Below are positions 1 through 12,800 of a DNA stretch of 64,000 bases, piece after piece. A program made the translations under genes and the position numbers. The notes under the pieces were generated by a model, which saw only the letters and a list, made by a program, of their open reading frames with translations, was not told the origin of the DNA and did not search any database. The DNA is from Clarkia xantiana subsp. parviflora (taxonomy: Eukaryota; Streptophyta; Magnoliopsida; Myrtales; Onagraceae). Numbering within the stretch: position 1 is the first letter of the stretch; each line of letters begins with the position of its first letter. The stretch spans positions 62,001 through 126,000 of the forward strand of contig JAPTYO010000019.1 in the NCBI GenBank assembly GCA_036873135.1. The letters are read 5' to 3'.

Positions 1-1740
1 GCGGCTACCCCCTCTTATGCTAATGGGCGCTTGTGGGGAGGGCATGTTGTAACTGGTGCCCCCCTTGCATACCAATGCCCGATGGGATCCTTTGACAGAC
101 TTGGCCCTAGGATGCTTAGTGGAAGGTTATGGTGGGGGTAATCTTTTGTGACCTTCATGGTAGTTCCTCTATAGGATGTTGGGGGTGCTCAACTTATTTT
201 TGTAAGTGAGCCTTCCATCTTGTGATCCTTCCCAGAAACTTGACCTTATAGGTGTTCTTTGGGATTGAGGAATCTGTTGCTTGTGCATCTCTTGATTGGT
301 GATGGCCTTTTACGTATTCTTCTAGTGGTCCACCTGTGTATATATATACCACGGAGCCCGAAGGCGTCCGGTATGGTCTTTCTTGGAAAACATGTTGATA
401 TCAAGTATCAAAATATACTCCTTTTAGGGAGTTGACTTGTTATGCAGTTAAATTAAATAAGAGGATATGGGAAGGATATGAGTGTGGGGTGTTGATACCC
501 CTTTGCTTCCTTGGTAATGTAGCTGTCTTCCTCCAGTAGTCTGTGTGTATTCCTTCCACTTGAGGAATATAAGGTCGCATCCTTGCAAGGCGGACTAGGT
601 GGAGGTGTATCCTTCATGTATGCTATGTGTGATCTCACTTCACTATGTCTCTCCATGAGACTTCCCATTGTAGTAGCTATGTGCTGACGTGGTGTGGTAC
701 TCTATTAGTTCCCTGTCGTGCTGTATCATGGGTAGGTGGTTGCTTTATTGTGTTGTTGGGACTATGTCCCTCCCTTTGAGCTTTCCTTGGTATGTCCCTT
801 AGGCATGTCTGTGGTGATACGGACTGTATGTGTACATTGCCATGGTTGATGTTGGAACTCCTATATCCTTGTTGGTCTGGCATGTATGTCCTCCCTTAGT
901 GCGGTATATGTCCCTGTTGGGGTACTTGGTTGAATCCATGCCTCCTTGGAGGTCTTGCCTGTCTATCTGCCCCCAGAGGTGTGTATGCCCTGGCATCCTG
1001 CTGTGTCTGTTGCTGCCTTGGAGGCACAGACTGCTGCCTTCCCTCTGGGGGTGGCCTTTGGTTGTCTCTCCTTTGTTCTTCTCACTGCCCTGTTCGAGGG
1101 TGCAAGTGGTGTTCTTCTTCTGGGACTTGTTCTTCTTCATGCTGGTGTATTGGGATGGCACTCCTTGTTGCCCCCCTGTCCCTGTGGCTTCCTAGTCAAT
1201 GGAGTTGGAGCTGTGGAAACCTCCTCCCTGCTTGTTAGGCTGGGGTGCCTGTGGGGCTACCTGAGGCTCTGGTGTGCAGGCTGTTTCTCTGGGTTAGGCT
1301 GCCTTGCTGGAGGTATAGGCTGTCTCCCTCGCCTATTGCCCCCAGGTGGGCGGTGATGCCTAGATACTAAGCTGTTTGTAATAGTATCCCAGGTGGGCGG
1401 TGATGCCTATTGTCTCATAATAGTATCCCTCAGGGGGTGCCGTGTTGTGGGAAGGCACTCCCTGTTGTCCTCTTGCTCTCTGTGGCCTTCTTGTCCGGGG
1501 GGTGGAGGCTGTGGAGGACTCAGCCCCAGCTGGGCGTGAAGGTCCTCCCTCCTGGTTGTTCTGTTGTTGAGGAGGCTGTGGTATTTCTTGGGGCTCTGGA
1601 TGCATTGGTTGCTTCCCAGGGTTAGGCTGCCTCCCTGGGGGTATGGGTTCTCTCCTCCGCCCATTGCCCCCGGGTGGGCGTTGGTGCCTAGACACCCTAC
1701 TGTTCGTCATAGCTCGTGTAATTGCCAGGCTTTCTGTCCG
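1..1740 (-). pseudogene. Degenerate internal (gag-side) region of a Gypsy-type LTR retrotransposon
   Basis: This lies directly downstream (minus strand) of a primer-binding-like site and LTR. The only reading frame of note runs from 1710 to 1360. It encodes about 116 residues rich in Pro, Gln, Arg and Gly, beginning MTNSRVSRHQRPPGGNGRR, and its ATG sits about 30 bases after the primer site, where gag should start. Further left only short frames remain (for example 1161-799 and 668-453) and I recognise no capsid, zinc knuckle or pol motif. A tandem duplication of about 46 bp sits at 1346-1432. The element runs off the left edge, so its pol may lie outside. Assignment to gag rests on position and composition, not on a conserved domain. 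Confidence 0.4.
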
Positions 1741-1760
1741 AAGCCTACAGACGGCGCCAA
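1741..1760 (-). other. Primer-binding-like site of the Gypsy element
   Basis: Read on the minus strand this begins TTGGCGCCGTCTGTAGG. The TGGCGCCGT core matches the complement of the plant tRNA-Asp 3' end, a common Gypsy primer. One base separates it from the LTR end (...CCTAACA). It fixes the orientation of the element as leftward. Confidence 0.55.
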
Positions 1761-1905
1761 GTGTTAGGTTATAAAGTCTAGGTCAACGGGTCGTCAATCT
1801 AGAATTTATCTCCCACTAATGAAATGTCGGATTCAGTGCTCCTAGGACTAGTCGTTCTGATCCGTGCCCTTATACTCCCTTAGGGTAGTCGTTCTGATAT
1901 GTGTC

Positions 1906-2097
1906 CTTCTCTTCTCTCCTTCTGACCTCCTTTCCTTCTCTCCTTCTGACCTCCTTTCCTTCTCTCCTTCTGACCTCCTTTCCTTCTCTCCTTCTGACCT
2001 CCTTTCCTTCTCTCCTTCTGACCTCCTTTCCTTCTCCTTCTGACCTCCTTTCCTTCTCTCCTTCTGACCTCCTTTCCTTCTCTCCTTCTGACCTCCT
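1906..2097. repeat. 24-bp pyrimidine-rich minisatellite in the LTR
   Basis: About eight tandem units of the type CTCCTTCTGACCTCCTTTCC, with one unit shortened by two bases. The plus strand is almost pure pyrimidine and the minus strand almost pure purine. Both strands stay open as low-complexity reading frames because the period is a multiple of three; these are not genes. Confidence 0.9.
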
Positions 2098-2310
2098 GGG
2101 GCTTGTCCTACTGCTCTATGCTCTTCTGCTTCCTTGGTTCTCTTCTCCTTGCCACCCTGCAAGAGGGGCAATACCAGGCACAGAGGGGGGTGGTGCCTGA
2201 TGAACCCTCTCCGATGCCTAAGTCAGTACGGTTTTAGAGAGATAAAGTTAGAGAGATGTCAGAGCAAAATTGTGCAACTTGCCAAGATGATCAAATGAGT
2301 TGTGAAGGTG

Positions 2311-2322
2311 GGGTATTTATAG
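2311..2322 (-). promoter_or_regulatory. TATA box of the Gypsy LTR
   Basis: The minus strand reads CTATAAATACCC. It lies roughly mid-LTR and about 550 bases upstream of the primer-binding site in the direction of transcription, as expected for the U3/R boundary. Confidence 0.5.
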
Positions 2323-2539
2323 GCAACGGTGTCATTAAGGTGGCTTAATGAAATCGTTAACCTCTAAACACAATTAATTAACCTTTAAGCATATAATTAA
2401 GACCTTAGGATTCGGAGGAGGTAGGCGGAGTGGACCGAGCATGGGCGTCTGAGAGTGGTGTCGGGACCCTTGGGGGGGGGGAATCCGACCCCCAAGGGTA
2501 GGGGTTGGGTGAGGACACCCAACCCCCCCTAGGGAGGGT

Positions 2540-2745
2540 GGGGTTGGCCAACCCCATCCCTCCTAGGAGGGATCGGGTTGGCCGACCCGATCTCTCCTAG
2601 GAGAGATCGGGTTGGCCAACCCGATCTCTCCTAGGAGAGATCGGGTTGGCCAACCCGATCTCCCCTAGGGGAGATCGGGTCGGCTGACCCGATCTCCCCT
2701 AGGGGAGGTCGGGTGTGGCCACCCAACCTCACCTAGGTGAGTTCG
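2540..2745. repeat. 34-bp doubly palindromic tandem array
   Basis: About six units, each made of two alternating perfect or near-perfect dyads: one centred on CCTAGG (GATCTCTCCTAGGAGAGATC) and one centred on GGCC (GGGTTGGCCAACCC). Successive units carry paired changes on both arms, for example CTCTCCTAGGAGAG in one and CTCCCCTAGGGGAG in another, so dyad symmetry is kept while sequence drifts. GC-rich and able to fold into a ladder of hairpins on either strand. Confidence 0.9.
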
Positions 2746-2881
2746 CCTCTGTCGGACGGGCGCTTCGGCCCCGTCCGGGCCGTTGATGTTCTCGCGAAGT
2801 GTCCGGGTTGAAGTTTCGATTTGCAATCATAAATGGGACGATAAAAATACAACAGTTCGGAAGTCAACGGGTTCAAATTGG

Positions 2882-5800
2882 GCGTATATCCATCAGAATG
2901 GTTTAATGTACTTCTTATTTCGGACTCAAAGCTTCACAATATTTTCCGTGATGGTTAGTATGCGAAATTCTTAAGTTTCGGCCGAATTTCTCATTTTTTC
3001 AATATAACCTCACTCGGACCTCTGTTTTTTATGAAATCAGTTTAATTTGCACTCTTACTCATCGTATATGACCGTGGAATTGTTCAAAGTATTTCTCATT
3101 TCGGAATCAAAGCATCACGTTTTCCGTGATGGTAAGTAAGCGAAATTCTTCAGTTTCGGCCAATTTTCTCATTTTTTCAATATAACCTCACTCGGACCTC
3201 TGTTTTTTATGAAATCAGTTTTATTTACACTTTTACTAATCGTATATGACCGTGGTATGGTTTAATGTACTTCTTATTTCGGACTGAAAGCTTCACAATA
3301 TTTTCCGTGATGGTTAGTATGCGAAATTCTTAAGTTTCGGCCAAATTTCTCATTTTTTCAATATGACCTCTTTTGGAATCTCTTTTTTTTATGAAATCAA
3401 TTTTATTTGCACTCTTACTCATCGTATATGATCATGGAATGGTTTAAAGTACTTCTCATTTCGGACTTAAAACTTCAAATTTTCCGTGATGGTTAGTATG
3501 CGAAATTCTTCAGTTTCGGCCAATTTTCTCATTTTTTCAATATAACCTCACTCGGACCTTTGTTTTTTATGAAATCGGTTTTATTTGCACACTTACACAT
3601 CGTATATGAACGTGGAATGGATCAAAGTATTTCTCATTTCGGAATCAAAGCATCACGTTTTCCGTGGTGGTAAGTAACCGAAATTTTTCATTTTCGGCCA
3701 ATTTTCTCATTTTTTCAATATAACCTCACTCGGACCTCTGTTTTTTATGAAATCAGTTTTATTTGCACTCTTACTCATCGTATATGACCGTCGAATTGTT
3801 CAAAGTATTTCTCATTTCGGAATCAAAGCATCACGTTTTCCGTGGTGGTAAGTATGCGAAATTCTTCATTTTCGGCCAATTTTCTCATTTTTTCAATATA
3901 ACCTCACTCGGACCTCTGTTTTTTATGAAATCAGTTTTATTTGCACTCTTACTCATCGTATATGACCGTGGAATGGTTTATTGTACTTCTTATTTCGGAC
4001 TCAAAGCTTCACAATATTTTCCGTGATGGTCAGTATGCGAAATTCTTAAGTTTCGACCAAATTTCTCATTTTTTTCAATATAACCTCTTTTGGGACCTCT
4101 GTTTTTTATGAAATCAATTTCATTTGCACTCTTACTCATCGTATATGACCGTGGAATGGTTTAAAGTACTTCTCATTTCGGACTCAAAACTTCACTTTTT
4201 CCGTGATGGTTAGTTAGTATGCGAAATTCTTCAGTTTCGGCCAATTCTTTTATTTTTTCAATATAACCTCACTCGGACATCTGTTTTTTATGAAATCAGT
4301 TTTATTTGCACTATTACTCATCGTATATGACCATAGAATGGTTTAAAGTACAACTCATTTCGGACTCAAAACTTCACATTTTCCGTGATGGTTAGTATGC
4401 GAAATTCTTCAGTTTCGGCCAATTTTCTCATTTTTTCAATATAACCTCACTCGGATCTCTGTTTTTTATGAAATCAGTTTTATTTGCACTCTTACTCATC
4501 GTATATGACCGTGGAATGGTTTACTGTACTTCTAATTTCGGACTCAAAGCTTCACAATATTTTCCATGATGGTAGTATGCGAAATTCTTAAGTTTCTGCC
4601 AAATTTCTCTTTTTTTCAATATAACGTATTTTCGGACCTCTGTTTTTTATGAAATCAATTTTATTTGCACTCTTACTCATCGTATATGACCGTGGAATGG
4701 TTTAAAGTACTTCTCATTTCGGACTCAAAACTTCACTTTTTCCGTGATGGTTAGTATGCGAAATTCTTCAGTTTCAGCCAATTTTTTCATTTTTTCAATA
4801 TAACCTCACTTGGACATCTGTTTTTTATGAAATCAGATTTATTTGCACTATTACTCATCGTATATGACCATGGAATGGTTTAAAGTACTTCTCATTTCGG
4901 ACTCAAAACTTCACATTTTCCGTGATGGTTAGTATGCGAAATTATTCAGTTTCGGCCAATTTTCTCATTTTTTTCAATATAACCTCACTAGTACCTCTGT
5001 TTTTTATGAAATCAGTTTTATTTGCACTCTTACTCATCGTATATGACCGTGGAATGGTTTAATGCACTTCTTATTTCGGACTCAAAGCTTCACAGTATTT
5101 TCCGTGATGGTTAGTATGCGAAATTCTTAAGTTTCGGCCGAATTTCTCATTTTTTCAATATACTCTTTTGGGACCTCTGTTTTTTATGAAATAAATTTTA
5201 TTTGCACTCTTACTCATCGTATATGACCGTGGAATGGTTTAAAGTACTTCTTATTTCGGACTCAATACTTCACTTTTTCCATGATGGTTAGTATGCGAAA
5301 TTCTTCTATTTTGGCCAATTTTTTCATTTTTTCAATATAACCTCACACGGACAACTGTTTTTTATGAAATCAGTTTTATTTGCACTATTACTCATCGTAT
5401 ATGACCATGGAATGGTTTAAAGTACTTCTCATTTCGGACTCAAAACTTCACATTTTCCTTGATGGTTAGTATAGGAAATTCTTAAGTTTCGGCCAAATTT
5501 CTCATTTTTTAAATATGACCTCTTTTGGGACCTCTGTTTTTTATGAAATAAATTTTATTTGCACTCTTACTCATCGTATATGATCATGTAATGGTTTAAA
5601 GTACTTCTCATTTCGGACTCAAAACTTCACATTTTCCGTGATGGTAAGTAAGCGAAATTCTTCAGTTTCGGCCAATTTTCTCATTTTTTCAATATAACCT
5701 CACTCGGACCTCTGTTTTTTATGAAATCAATTTTATTTGCACTCTTACTCATCGTATATGATCATGGAATGGTTTAAAGTACTTCTCATTTCGGACTCAA

Positions 5801-6306
5801 AACTTCACATTTTCTGTGATGGTTAGTATGCGAAATTCTTCAATTTCGGCCAATTTTCTCATTTTTTCAATATAACCTCACTCGGACCTTTGTTTTTTAT
5901 GAAATCGGTTTTATTTGCACACTTACACATCGTATATGAACGTGGAATGGATCAAAGTATTTCTCATTTCGGAATCAAAGCATCACATTTTCCGTGGTGG
6001 TAAGTAAGCGAAATTCTTCATTTTCGGCCAATTTTCTCATTTTTTCAATATAACCTCACTCGGACCTCTGTTTTTTATGAAATCAGTTTTATTTGCACTC
6101 TTACTCATCGTATATGACCGTGGAATTGTTCAAAGTATTTCTCATTTCGGAATCAAAGCATCACGTTTTCCGTGATGGTAAGTAAGCGAAATTCTTCAGT
6201 TTCGGCCAATTTTCTCATTTTTTCAATATAACCTCACTCGGACCGGTGTTTTTTATGAAATCAGTTTTATTTACACTTTTACTCATCGTATATGACTGTG
6301 GTATGG
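2882..6306. repeat. 178-bp satellite array, left block
   Basis: About 19 head-to-tail copies of an AT-rich monomer. Recurring landmarks are ATCGTATATGACCGTGGAAT, TTTCCGTGATGG, TTTCGGCCAA and TTTTTTATGAAATC. Landmarks at 3421, 3599, 3777 and 3955 are exactly 178 bases apart. Monomers fall into recognisable subtypes: one with CACAATATTTTCCG and AATATGACCTCTTTTGGG, one with CTTCACATTTTCCG and AATATAACCTCACTCGG, and one with GCATCACGTTTTCCG and GGTAAGTAAGCG. No real gene lies here; open frames are by-products. The length is in the range of plant centromeric satellites, but whether this one is centromeric cannot be told from sequence. Confidence 0.95.
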
Positions 6307-6867
6307 TTTTAGAATTTAGAAATTTAAAATTAAATTTGAATTTAGAAATTTAAAAAAATAAAAAATAAAAAAAACGATATTCACACGGGTCACGGGCCGG
6401 GTACGGGTCATTGCCCTAAACCCGTACCCGGCCCGGCCTCAACGGGTCATTAACGGGTTGACCCGTAAATGACCTGTTGGGGTGTTTGGGGTCACCCGGA
6501 CCCAACCCGTGAACGGGTCGTTTGCGGGTCGCTGGTAAATTTGACAGCCCTAATCATATTATCTCATCAATCGGCCTAATTAAGCGAATCATCAACCGGA
6601 TTCTTTCAGTAGTGATGAGGTAACAATAGTAATTCTCGACTCTAAAATTAGACAGGGTTAATTTTTTTGGTTTTATTTGCTGACTTATGGTGAATCAAAT
6701 GTGTAAGAAGATTCGAAATCGAAACTGAAGAGAAGCTTGGACATGCAGATTCACCAACGCGGTCGCCAGTTGCAAGCCCGGGATCCGCTAAGGAGGAGGA
6801 TACATAGTCGGTATCTGGGGATTCTGTTAATAAGGTGAGGGTTAAGAGGCACAACAATTAAGAAATT
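6307..6867. repeat. 561-bp module interrupting the satellite (copy 1)
   Basis: Starts TTTTAGAATTTAGAAATTTA and ends CAACAATTAAGAAATT. The middle is GC-rich with many ACGGGT/ACCCGT words, ending GACAGCCCTAA. This resembles the TAGGGCTGTCAAA end seen in plant hAT-type MITEs (family knowledge), but no matching left end is visible. The remaining part has a 69-codon minus frame (6857-6648) repeated almost unchanged in copy 3; I recognise no protein in it. The satellite resumes out of phase after the module, so this is not a clean insertion. Confidence 0.8.
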
Positions 6868-9800
6868 TGCACTCTTACTCATCGTATATGACCGTGGAAT
6901 TTTTCAAAGTATTTCTCATTTCGGAGTCAAAGCATCACGTTTTCCGTGATGGTAAGTAAGCGAAATTCTTCAGTTTCGGCCAATTTTCTCATTTTTTCAA
7001 TATAACCTCACTCGGACCTCTGTTTTTTATGAAATCAGTTTTATTTACACTTTTACTCATCGTATATGACCGTGGTATGGATTAATGTACTTCTTATTTC
7101 GGACTCAAAGCTTCACAATATTTTCCGTGATGGTTAGTATGCGAAATTCTTAAGTTTCGGCCAAATTTCTCATTTTTTCAATATGACCTCTTTTGGGACC
7201 TCTGTTTTTTATGAAATCAATTTTATTTGCACTCTTACTCATCGTATATGATCATGGAATGGTTTAAAGTACTTCTCATTTCGGACTCAAAACTTCACAT
7301 TTTCTGTGATGGTTAGTATGCGAAATTCTTCAGTTTCGGCCAATTTTCTCATTTTTTCAATATAACCTCACTCGGACCTTTGTTTTTTATGAAATCGGTT
7401 TTATTTGCACACTTACACATCGTATATGAACGTGGAATGGATCAAAGTATTTCTCATTTCGGAATCAAAGCATCACGTTTTCCGTGGTGGTAAGTAAGCG
7501 AAATTCTTCATTTTCGGCCAATTTTCAAATTTTTTCAATATAACCACACTCGGACCTCTGTTTTTTATGAAATCAGTTTTATTTGCACTCTTACTCATCG
7601 TATATGAACGTGGAATTGTTCAAAGTATTTCTCATTTCGGAATCAAAGCATCACGTTTTCCATGATGGTAAGTAAGCGAAATTCTTCAGTTTCGGCCAAT
7701 TTTCTCATTTTTTCAATATAACCTCAATCGGACCTCTGTTTTTTATGAAATCAGTTTTATTTACACTTTTACTCATCGTATATGAACGTGGTAAGTTTAA
7801 TGTACTTCTTATTTCGGACTCAAAGCTTCACAATATTTTCCGTGATGGATAGTATGCGAAATTCTTAAGTTTCGGCCAAATTTCTCATTTTTTCAATATG
7901 ACCTCTTTTGGGACCTCTGTTTTTTATGAAATAAATTTTATTTGCACTCTTACTCATCGTATATGATCATGTAAGGGTTTAAAGTACTTCTCATTTCAGA
8001 CTCAAAACTTCACATTTTCCGTGATGGTTAGTATGCGAAATTATTCAGTTTCGGCCAATTTTCTCATTTTTTCAATATAACCTCACTCGGACCTCTGTTT
8101 TTTATGAAATCAGTTTTATTTGCACTCTTACTCATCGTATATGACCGTGGAATGGTTTAATGTACTTCTTATTTCGGACACAAAGCTTCACAATATTTTC
8201 CGTGATGGTTAGTATGCGAAATTCTTAAGTTTCGGCCGAATTTCTCATTTTTTCAATATAACCTTTTTTGGGACCTCTGTTTTTGATGAAATAAATTTTA
8301 TTTGCACTCTTACTCATCGTATATGACCGTGGAATGGTTTAAAGTACTTCTAATTTCGGACTCAAAACTTCACATTTTCCGTGATGGTTAGTATACGAAA
8401 TTCTTCAGTTTCGGCCAATTTTTTCATTTTTTCAATATAACCTCACTCGGACCTCTGTTTTTTATGAAATCAGTTTAATTTGCACTCTTACTCATCGTAT
8501 ATGACCGTGGAATTGTTCAAAGTATTTCTCATTTCGGAATCAAAGCATCACGTTTTCCGTGATGGTAAGTAAGCGAAATTCTTCAGTTTCGGCCAATTTT
8601 CTCATTTTTTCAATATAACCTCACTCGGACCTCTGTTTTTTATGAAATTAGTTTTATTTACACTTTTAATCATCGTATATGACCGTGGTATGGTTTAATG
8701 TACTTCTTATTTCGGACTGAAAGCTTCACAATATTTTCCGTGATGGTTAGTATGCGAAATTCTTAAGTTTCGGCCAAATTTCTCATTTTTTCAATATGAC
8801 CTCTTTTGGGACCTCTGTTTTTTATGAAATCAATTTTATTTGCACTCTTACTCATCGTATATGATCATTGAATGGTTTAAAGTACTTCTTATTTCGGACT
8901 CAAAGCTTCACAATATTTTCCGTGATGGTTAGTATGCGAAATTCTTAAGTTTCGGCCGAATTTCTCATTTTTTCAATATAACCTCTTTTGGGACCTCTGT
9001 ATTTTATGAAATAAATTTTATTTGCACTCTTACTCATCGTATATGACCGTGGAATGGTTTAATGTACTTCTTATTTCGGACTCAAAGCTTCACAATATTT
9101 TCCGTGATGGTTAGTATGCGAAATTCTTCAGTTTCGGTCAATTTTTTCATTTTTTCAATATAACCTCACTCGGACCTCTTTATTTATGAAATCAGTTTAA
9201 TTTGCACTCTTACTCATCGTATATGACCGTGGAATTGTTCAAAGTATTTCTCATTTCGGAATCAAAGCATCACGTTTTCCGTGATGGTAAGTAAGCGAAA
9301 TTCTTCAGTTTCGGCCAATTTTCTCATTTTTTCAATATAACCTCACTCGGACCTCTGTTTTTTATGAAATCAGTTTTATTTACACTTTTACTCATCGTAT
9401 ATGACCGTGGTATGGTTTAATGTACTTCTTATTTCGGGCTCAAAGCTTCACAATATTTTCCGTGATGGTTAGTATGCGAAATTCTTAAGTTTCGGCCAAA
9501 TTTCTCATTTTTTCAATATGACATCTTTTGGGACCTCTGTTTTTTATGAAATCAATTTATTTGCACTCTTACTCATCGTATATGATCATGTAATGGTTTA
9601 AAGTACTTCTCATTTCGGACTCAAAACTTCACATTTTCCGTGATGGTTAGTATGCGAAATTCTTCAGTTTCGGCCAATTTTCTCATTTTTTTTTCAATAT
9701 AACCTCACTCGGACCTTTGTTTTTTATGAAATCGGTTTTATTTGCACTCTTACACATCGTATATGAACGTGGAATGGTTCAAAGTATTTCTCATTTCGGA

Positions 9801-12800
9801 ATCAAAGCATCACGTTTCCGTGGTGGTAAGTAAGCGAAATTCTTCATTTTCGGCCAATTTTCTCATTTTTTCAATATAACCTCACTCGGACCTCTGTTTT
9901 TTATGAAAGCAGTTTTATTTGCACTCTTACTCACCGTATATGACCGTGGAATGGTTTACTGTACTTCTTATTTCTGACTCAAAGCTTCACAATATTTTCC
10001 GTGATGGTTAGTATGCGAAATTCTTAAGTTTCGGCCAAATTTCTCTTTTTTTCAATATAACGTCTTTTCGGACCTCTATTTTTTATGAAATCAATTTTAT
10101 TTGCACTCTTACTCATCGTATATGACCGTGGAATGGATTAAAGTACTTCTCATTTCGTACTCAAAACTTCACTTTTTCCGTGATGGTTAGTATGCGAAAT
10201 TCTTCAGTTTCGGCCAATTTTTATCATTTTTTCAATATAACCTCACTCGGACATCTGTTTTTTATGAAATCAGATTTATTTGCACTATTACTCATCGTAT
10301 ATGACCATGGAATGGTTTAAAGTACTTCTCATTTCGGACTCAAAACTTCACATTTCCGTAATGGTTAGTATGCGAAATTATTCAGTTTCGGCCAATTTTC
10401 TCATTTTTTCAATATAACATCAGTCGTACCTCTGTTTTTTATGAAATCAATTTTATTTGCACTCTTACTCATCGTATATGACCGTGGAATGGTTTAATGT
10501 ACTTCTTATTTCGGACTCAAAGCTTCACAATATTTTCCGTGATGGTTAGTATGCGAAATTCTTAAGTTTCGGCCAAATTTCTCATTTTTTCAATATGACC
10601 TCTTTTGGGACCTCTGTTTTTTATGAAATCAATTTTATTTGCACTCTTACTCATCGTATATGATCATGGAATGGTTTAAAGTACTTCTCATTTCGGACTC
10701 AAAACTTCACATTTTCTGTGATGGTTAGTATGCGAAATTCTTCAGTTTCGGCCAATTTTCTCATTTTTTCAATATAACCTCACTCGGACCTTTGTTTTTT
10801 ATGAAATCGGTTTTATTTGCACACTTACACATCGTATATGAACGTGGAATGGATCAAAGTATTTCTCATTTCGCAATCAAATCATCACGTTTTCCGTGGT
10901 GGTAAGTAAGCGAAATTCTTCATTTTCGGCCAATTTTCTCATTTTTTCAATATAACCTCACTCGGACCTCTGTTTTTTATGAAATCAGTTTTATTTGCAC
11001 TCTTACTCATCGTATATGACCGTGGAATTGTTCAAAGTATTTCTCATTTCGGAATCAAAGCATCACGTTTTCCGTGGTGGTAAGTAAGCGAAATTCTTCA
11101 GTTTCGGTCAATTTTCTCATTTTTTTCAATATAACCTCACTCGGACCTCTGTTTTTTATGAAATCAGTTTTATTTACACTTTTACTCATCGTATATGACC
11201 GTGGTATGGTTTAATGTACTTCTTATTTCGGACTCAAAGCTTCACAATATTTTCCGTGATGGTTAGTATGCGAAATTCTTAAGTTTCGGCCAAATTTCTC
11301 ATTTTTTCAATATGACCTCTTTTGGGACCTCTGTTTTTTATGAAATCAATTTTATTTGCACTCTTACTCATCGTATATGATCATGTAATGGTTTAAAGTA
11401 CTTCTCATTTCGGACTCAAAACTTCACATTTTCCGTGATGGTTAGTATGCGAAATTCTTCAGTTTCGGCCAATTTTCTCATTTTTTTTTCAATATAACCT
11501 CACTCGGACCTTTGTTTTTTATGAAATCGGTTTTATTTGCACTCTTACACATCGTATATGAACGTGGAATGGTTCAAAGTATTTCTCATTTCGGAATCAA
11601 AGCATCACGTTTCCGTGGTGGTAAGTAAGCGAAATTCTTCATTTTCGGCCAATTTTCTCATTTTTTCAATATAACCTCACTCGGACCTCTGTTTTTTATG
11701 AAAGCAGTTTTATTTGCACTCTTACTCACCGTATATGACCGTGGAATGGTTTACTGTACTTCTTATTTCTGACTCAAAGCTTCACAATATTTTCCGTGAT
11801 GGTTAGTATGCGAAATTCTTAAGTTTCGGCCAAATTTCTCTTTTTTTCAATATAACGTCTTTTCGGACCTCTATTTTTTATGAAATCAATTTTATTTGCA
11901 CTCTTACTCATCGTATATGACCGTGGAATGGATTAAAGTACTTCTCATTTCGTACTCAAAACTTCACTTTTTCCGTGATGGTTAGTATGCGAAATTCTTC
12001 AGTTTCGGCCAATTTTTTTCATTTTTTCAATATAACCTCACTCGGACATCTGTTTTTTATGAAATCAGATTTATTTGCACTATTACTCATCGTATATGAC
12101 CATGGAATGGTTTAAAGTACTTCTCATTTCGGACTCAAAACTTCACATTTCCGTAATGGTTAGTATGCGAAATTATTCAGTTTCGGCCAATTTTCTCATT
12201 TTTTCAATATAACATCAGTCGTACCTCTGTTTTTTATGAAATCAGTTTTATTTGCACTCTTACTCATCGTATATGACCGTGGAATGGTTTAATGTACTTC
12301 TTATTTCGGACTCAAAGCTTCACAATATTTTCCGTGATGGTTAGTATGCGAAATTCTTAAGTTTCGGCCGAATTTCTCATTTTTTCAATATAACCTCTTT
12401 TGGGACCTCTGTTTTTTATGAAATAAATTTTATTTGCACTCTTACTCATCGTATATGACCGTGGAATGGTTTAAAGTACTCCTTATTTCGGACTCAATAT
12501 TTCACTTTTCCGTGATGGTTAGTATGCGAAATTCTTCAGTTTCGGTCAATTTTTTCATTTTTTCAATATAACCTCACACGGACATCTGTTTTTTATGAAA
12601 TCAGTTTTATTTGCACTATTACTCATCGTATATGACCATGGAATGGTTTAAAGTACTTCTCATTTCGGACTCAAAACTTCACATTTTCCGTGATGGTTAG
12701 TATACGAAATTCTTAAGTTTCGGCCAAATTTCTCATTTTTTCAATATGACCTCTTTTGGGACCTCTGTTTTTTATGAAATCAATTTTATTTGCACTCTTA

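Larger units (their letters stand above)
1762..2800 (-). mobile_element. 5' LTR of a leftward Gypsy-type retrotransposon
   Basis: The left boundary (TGTTAGG on the plus strand, ...CCTAACA on the minus) abuts the primer-binding-like site. A TATA box at 2311-2322 on the minus strand would drive leftward transcription, as expected for an LTR promoter. The presumed R/U5 part contains a 24-bp minisatellite and the presumed U3 part a palindromic array. The right boundary is uncertain because the sequence merges with DNA just before the satellite, and no target duplication could be checked since the other LTR is outside the window. Confidence 0.5.

Noticed and set aside
830..1356. Plus-strand Leu/Cys-rich frames that look like membrane proteins
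   Set aside because: They are antisense to the Gypsy gag-side region, overlap each other in several frames and have no conserved motif.
1848..2200. Opposed low-complexity frames (Ser/Leu/Pro-rich on plus, Lys/Glu/Arg-rich on minus)
   Set aside because: They arise because the 24-bp minisatellite has a period divisible by three; no start context or domain.
6648..6857. A conserved 69-residue minus frame, repeated at 17273-17482
   Set aside because: Its conservation is explained by recent duplication of the whole module at DNA level. It has no recognisable domain and no evidence of selection on the protein.
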